A stretch of 64,000 nt of DNA, taken from contig NC_017735.1 in the NCBI RefSeq assembly GCF_000259275.1, positions 1,240,001-1,304,000 on the forward strand. The letters run 5' to 3'. The position numbers and the translations under genes were made by a program. The DNA is from Helicobacter cetorum MIT 99-5656. GTDB taxonomy: Bacteria; Campylobacterota; Campylobacteria; Campylobacterales; Helicobacteraceae. This document shows, one piece after another, positions 61,077 through 64,000 of this stretch. Numbering within the stretch: the first letter of the stretch is position 1; the number at the start of each line of letters is the position of its first letter. A model generated the notes under the pieces. It did no database searches. It worked only from the letters and a program-made list of their open reading frames with translations, and had not been told where the DNA came from.

Positions 61077-62369
61077 TTAAAACGAAAATTTTCCAAAAAC
61101 GATAAAGGAACTATTTCCAAAACTCTTTTTAGTGGCTTTAGAATTGTGGGCATATACATACCCCCCACCCGCTTCAAAATCCAAGCTCTTATAAGTCCAA
61201 ATCCTGTAACTACTCATCAAAGAATACTCTTGATAATTTCCAAAGGCTATCATCACATCTAAACGCATCTTATTAGTCTTAAGCCCACCAAAAACATAAC
61301 CTGAAATACTGGAATTAGCAAAATAAATGGCTGGCACACCCGGTGCGTTAATCCCACGACCATAGAATTTTGTCCTATCATTAAAAGTCCATAAATAACC
61401 CTTATTATTTGGTGCAGGAACCATATAAAAACCCATTCCGAAATTAAAAATTCCGTATTTAAAAGTTTGGTCTATCATAAACAAGCCGGTGTTTTTAGCA
61501 CTTGTAGTGGCGTTGGTGTTGCCATATTGATACATGCCCTGTGCTAAAGTGTGCAAAGTAAAACCTTTAGCGATAGAAGTAGCATATTCAAACTTACCCC
61601 CCACTTGAACTAGAACATTTTCAGTAGGCATAGGTAAACGAGTGTCTATCAAAACAAAAGGACTGAATTTAAAATTTTCTTTCTTGTATTCTGTGCCTAG
61701 TGCAAACACTTCTCCGCCTACATACAAGCGTTTAGACACAGGATTATAGGATGCCAGAGTGTTTAAAGTGGTAGCGATACGATTGCCCTGTTCTTTATTG
61801 ACTTGATGCCCATTATAAAGCATACTATCCATAAAAATTCCAAAATAACGCATAGAATTTTGCTCTATGACTACAGATGCCCCTTGAATATTGCCCCCTA
61901 TCCAATCAAAATCCACAAAATCCGTATCAAATCGCCCTAAAGCCACTTTAAAACGCTGAGTGGTGTATTTGAGATAAGCATCTGAAACATCGCCAGCACT
62001 TAGATAGGGTTTAACATTTTTAGAGCTACCTAAAAAATTGCCTAAACCGATATAAATGTTTGCCAAACGCTGTTTGTTATAAACATTCCAAGCACCGATA
62101 GCTCCAATGCCAAATGACCATCCATTGTTATAAGAAAAATCCACTCCAAGGCGTGTCAAAGCCCCCACATAACTATGCGGATTTCTTTGCATGCCTTGAT
62201 TGTATAATAACCCTAGATACCCAAAGGGGCTAACTGAAATCTCCAAAGCCTTTAAGGGGTAAAGCCCCAACAATAACCCCCATAACACCAGGCTATAGCA
62301 CTGATTCTTTTCTTTCCTATACCACATCTTGTATCGCATCAAGCAAACTCTAATAAAACCCCAAATCAT
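61077..62369 (-). CDS. Hof-like outer-membrane protein
   Basis: 430 residues. The start is uncertain: MIWG at 62369 has no clear ribosome-binding site, and a later in-frame ATG (MWYRKEKNQ) is possible. A hydrophobic signal segment (YSLVLWGLLLGLYPLKA) is followed by LEISVSPFGYLGLLYNQGMQ and a Gly/aromatic-rich barrel. VALGRFDTDFVDFDWIGGNIQGASV resembles the LGRY-WMxGxxQGFEA region of the Hof proteins at the left end, and it ends FGKFSF. It belongs to the Hof/OprD-like group. It lies between the nuclease gene and cbpA, where H. pylori has only a small gene (HP1023). Substrate unknown. Confidence 0.85.
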   Translation of the reverse strand: MIWGFIRVCLMRYKMWYRKEKNQCYSLVLWGLLLGLYPLKALEISVSPFGYLGLLYNQGMQRNPHSYVGALTRLGVDFSYNNGWSFGIGAIGAWNVYNKQRLANIYIGLGNFLGSSKNVKPYLSAGDVSDAYLKYTTQRFKVALGRFDTDFVDFDWIGGNIQGASVVIEQNSMRYFGIFMDSMLYNGHQVNKEQGNRIATTLNTLASYNPVSKRLYVGGEVFALGTEYKKENFKFSPFVLIDTRLPMPTENVLVQVGGKFEYATSIAKGFTLHTLAQGMYQYGNTNATTSAKNTGLFMIDQTFKYGIFNFGMGFYMVPAPNNKGYLWTFNDRTKFYGRGINAPGVPAIYFANSSISGYVFGGLKTNKMRLDVMIAFGNYQEYSLMSSYRIWTYKSLDFEAGGGYVYAHNSKATKKSFGNSSFIVFGKFSF

Positions 62370-62519
62370 TCGTTAATGTGTTTTCATTTAATCAAAATAT
62401 TCTAATTAAAATTCAATTTAATTGTGCTGAAACCAAACAAAAAACGACAAGTTTTCCACTCATTCAAGCTCAAATCACATGAAATTATCAACTAACTTGA
62501 TTGACTAACGCTAAAGATT

Positions 62520-62525
62520 TATGAT
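62520..62525 (+). promoter_or_regulatory. candidate -10 box of the cbpA-hspR-rarA operon
   Basis: TATGAT, 41 bases before the cbpA ATG. Upstream are CTTGATT (62496-62502) and ACTCATTCAAG (62458-62468), which partly resemble the HAIR element (CTTGAGT-N7-ACTCAAG) through which HspR represses its own operon in H. pylori. The arrangement does not match the consensus well. Confidence 0.4.
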
Positions 62526-62566
62526 AGCATTTATTCTAATAAAACTATTTTATAAGGTAAGTATCC

Positions 62567-63433
62567 ATGAGTAAGAGTTTATACCAGACTTTAAATGTGA
62601 GCGAAAACGCCAGCCAAGATGAAATCAAAAAATCTTATCGCCGTTTAGCTAGACAATACCATCCTGATTTGAATAAGACCAAAGAAGCCGAAGAAAAATT
62701 TAAAGAAATCAACGCCGCTTATGAAATCTTAAGCGATGAAGAAAAACGCCGTCAATACGACCAGTTTGGAGACAATATGTTTGGCGGACAACACTTTAGT
62801 GATTTTGCTAGAAGCCGTGGCTCTAGTGAAAATTTAGATGATATTTTAAGCTCTATTTTTGGAAGGGGGGGCTTTTCACAAGGATTTTCTCAAAACGCAC
62901 AGGGCTTTTCTAGTTTTGGTTTTTCTAATTTCGCCCCTGAAAATTTAGACATTACCACCACTTTAAATGTGTCTGTCCTAGACACCCTTTTAGGTAATAA
63001 AAAGCAAGTCATTATCAATAATGAGACCTTTAACATTAAAATTCCTATCGGCGTAGAAGAAGGCGAAAAAATTAGGGTGCGTAATAAAGGGAAAATGGGG
63101 CGAATGACTAGGGGTGATTTGCTCCTACAAATCCATGTTGAAGAAGATGAAATTTATAGGCGTGAAAAAGATGATATTATTCAAATCTTTGACTTACCCT
63201 TAAAAATGGCTCTTTTTGGGGGTAAAATTGAAATTGTGGCTTGGCATAAAACCCTAACTTTAACCATTCCACCTAACACAAAGGCTATGCAAAAATTCCG
63301 TGTTAAAGCCCAAGGGGTTAAAAACAGAAAAACTTCGCATACAGGAGATTTGTATTTACAAGCTCGTTTAATCTTACCTAAAGTTGAAGAGCTATCTGAT
63401 GAATTAAGAGCGTTATTAGAAAAGGAATTATAA
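62567..63433 (+). CDS. cbpA: DnaJ-like co-chaperone CbpA
   Basis: 288 residues. The J domain (residues 1-70) has the HPD motif in YHPDLNK, followed by a Gly/Phe-rich stretch ([15 protein letters not shown]) and two C-terminal substrate-binding domains ([34 protein letters not shown]). There is no cysteine-rich zinc finger, which separates CbpA from DnaJ. It stimulates DnaK. AAGG-containing leader precedes the ATG. It heads a three-gene operon with hspR and rarA. Confidence 0.96.
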   Translation: MSKSLYQTLNVSENASQDEIKKSYRRLARQYHPDLNKTKEAEEKFKEINAAYEILSDEEKRRQYDQFGDNMFGGQHFSDFARSRGSSENLDDILSSIFGRGGFSQGFSQNAQGFSSFGFSNFAPENLDITTTLNVSVLDTLLGNKKQVIINNETFNIKIPIGVEEGEKIRVRNKGKMGRMTRGDLLLQIHVEEDEIYRREKDDIIQIFDLPLKMALFGGKIEIVAWHKTLTLTIPPNTKAMQKFRVKAQGVKNRKTSHTGDLYLQARLILPKVEELSDELRALLEKEL

Positions 63434-63443
63434 GGGATATGCT

Positions 63444-63815
63444 ATGTGTGATTATGATGAACCGCTTTATTTAATCAGTGTTGTAGCTAAAATCCTAGAT
63501 GTGCATCCTCAAACCTTGCGGCAATATGAAAAAGAAGGTTTGATAGAGCCTAACAGAACCGGTGGAAAAATGCGTCTGTATTCTCAACGAGACATGGATA
63601 AAATTAAGACTATTTTACGCCTTACAAGAGATATGGGGGTTAATCTAGCGGGCGTAGATATTATTTTACGCTTGAAAGAAAAATTAGACGAATTAGATAA
63701 TCTCAATAAAGAATTGCAAAACGCTCTTCACAAACGCTCTAAAGATAACACAACCTTAATGAAAAATTTAAATACCCCTACTGATTCTTATGAATTGATT
63801 TTATTTAAAAAATGA
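63444..63815 (+). CDS. hspR: heat-shock repressor HspR (MerR family)
   Basis: 123 residues. The MerR-type winged helix begins YLISVVAKILDVHPQTLRQYEKEGLI (about residues 8-34) and continues with RLYSQRDMDKI, followed by a coiled-coil (LKEKLDELDNLNKELQNAL). HspR represses the cbpA and groES-groEL promoters, together with HrcA at the latter, in H. pylori. AAGGGA lies before the ATG. Its stop overlaps the rarA start by four bases. Confidence 0.96.
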   Translation: MCDYDEPLYLISVVAKILDVHPQTLRQYEKEGLIEPNRTGGKMRLYSQRDMDKIKTILRLTRDMGVNLAGVDIILRLKEKLDELDNLNKELQNALHKRSKDNTTLMKNLNTPTDSYELILFKK

Positions 63816-64000
63816 GCTTGACTTCTCTTTTAAACCCAAAAAGCCTAGAAGATTTTTTAGGGCAAGAGCATTTAATAGGAAGAGATACCCCCCTATTTAA
63901 AGCCTTACGCTCAAAACACTTTCCGCATGCCTTTTTCTATGGCCCACCAGGCGTGGGTAAAACAAGCTTGGCTCAAATCATCGCTCACACTTTAGAACGC
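63812..64000 (+). CDS. rarA: AAA ATPase RarA/MgsA, 5' part only
   Basis: The ATG at 63812 overlaps the hspR TGA; 63 codons are present before the window edge. The sequence begins SLTSLLNPKSLEDFLGQEHLIG and contains the Walker A motif FYGPPGVGKTSLAQ (about residues 42-55). This is the N-terminus of the RarA/Mgs1 family, clamp-loader-like ATPases that act at stalled forks. As HP1026, it is the third gene of the cbpA-hspR operon. Confidence 0.9.
   Translation, partial: MSLTSLLNPKSLEDFLGQEHLIGRDTPLFKALRSKHFPHAFFYGPPGVGKTSLAQIIAHTLER

Noticed and set aside
62456..62502. Clear HspR (HAIR) operator upstream of cbpA
   Set aside because: Only partial half-sites are seen and their order and spacing do not fit the consensus; retained only as a remark on the promoter.
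62865..62871. G7 run inside cbpA
   Set aside because: It encodes the Gly-rich stretch of CbpA in an intact frame and seven bases is short for a switch tract; probably coding composition.

Overview
The window is low-GC, dense bacterial DNA of the genus Helicobacter, from the H. pylori group. Gene order and protein motifs match H. pylori blocks that I recognise from memory: HP0914-HP0934, then HP0480-HP0465 (inverted order), then HP1010-HP1026. Divergence, missing genes and extra paralogues suggest a relative such as H. cetorum rather than H. pylori itself; the species is an inference.

Region 1 (1-21180) is surface-oriented. A partial and three complete Hof-family outer-membrane proteins sit beside a FrpB-type TonB-dependent receptor. 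These are followed by carB with a short YrdC-domain gene, a YccA/Bax-inhibitor-1 membrane protein, a GAPDH paralogue, and a 7 kb VacA-like autotransporter (VlpC type). A small lysine-rich ORF just upstream of vlpC is probably its frameshifted N-terminus. Region 2 (21250-28590) is a tight plus-strand operon: recR, truD, htpX, folE, ispA, surE, a lipoprotein gene, queD and queE. It covers DNA repair, RNA modification, isoprenoid synthesis and the folE-queD-queE branch of queuosine biosynthesis.

Region 3 (28700-35930, minus strand) holds a single-chain GmrSD-like (DUF262/HNH) restriction gene at a synteny junction, then typA, a heptosyltransferase, an orphan adenine methyltransferase and hopJ. 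Region 4 (36000-47470) runs on the plus strand from gltX through the porin horE, a Kef-type antiporter, pepF, four little-known genes, a degraded gene with two frameshifts and a Maf-like protein to tRNA-Pro(GGG). The molybdate transporter genes that lie between gltX and horE in H. pylori are absent.

Region 5 (47570-64000) carries ppk, pyrD, an M16 protease, dapA, a FabL-like enoyl reductase, a membrane protein, pgsA, an amino-acid permease, htrA, ispDF, an atypical response regulator (HP1021 type), a FEN-like nuclease, another Hof-like protein, and the cbpA-hspR-rarA heat-shock operon, which runs off the right edge.

The most notable signals are the A7 tract separating the VlpC leader ORF from vlpC, the chimeric architecture of VlpC, the Y-x6-K FabL signature in a gene usually called a steroid dehydrogenase, a possible ATC start codon, the GmrSD-like gene at a rearrangement junction, and a probably leaderless recR. 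I saw no CRISPR array, rRNA, insertion sequence or prophage.
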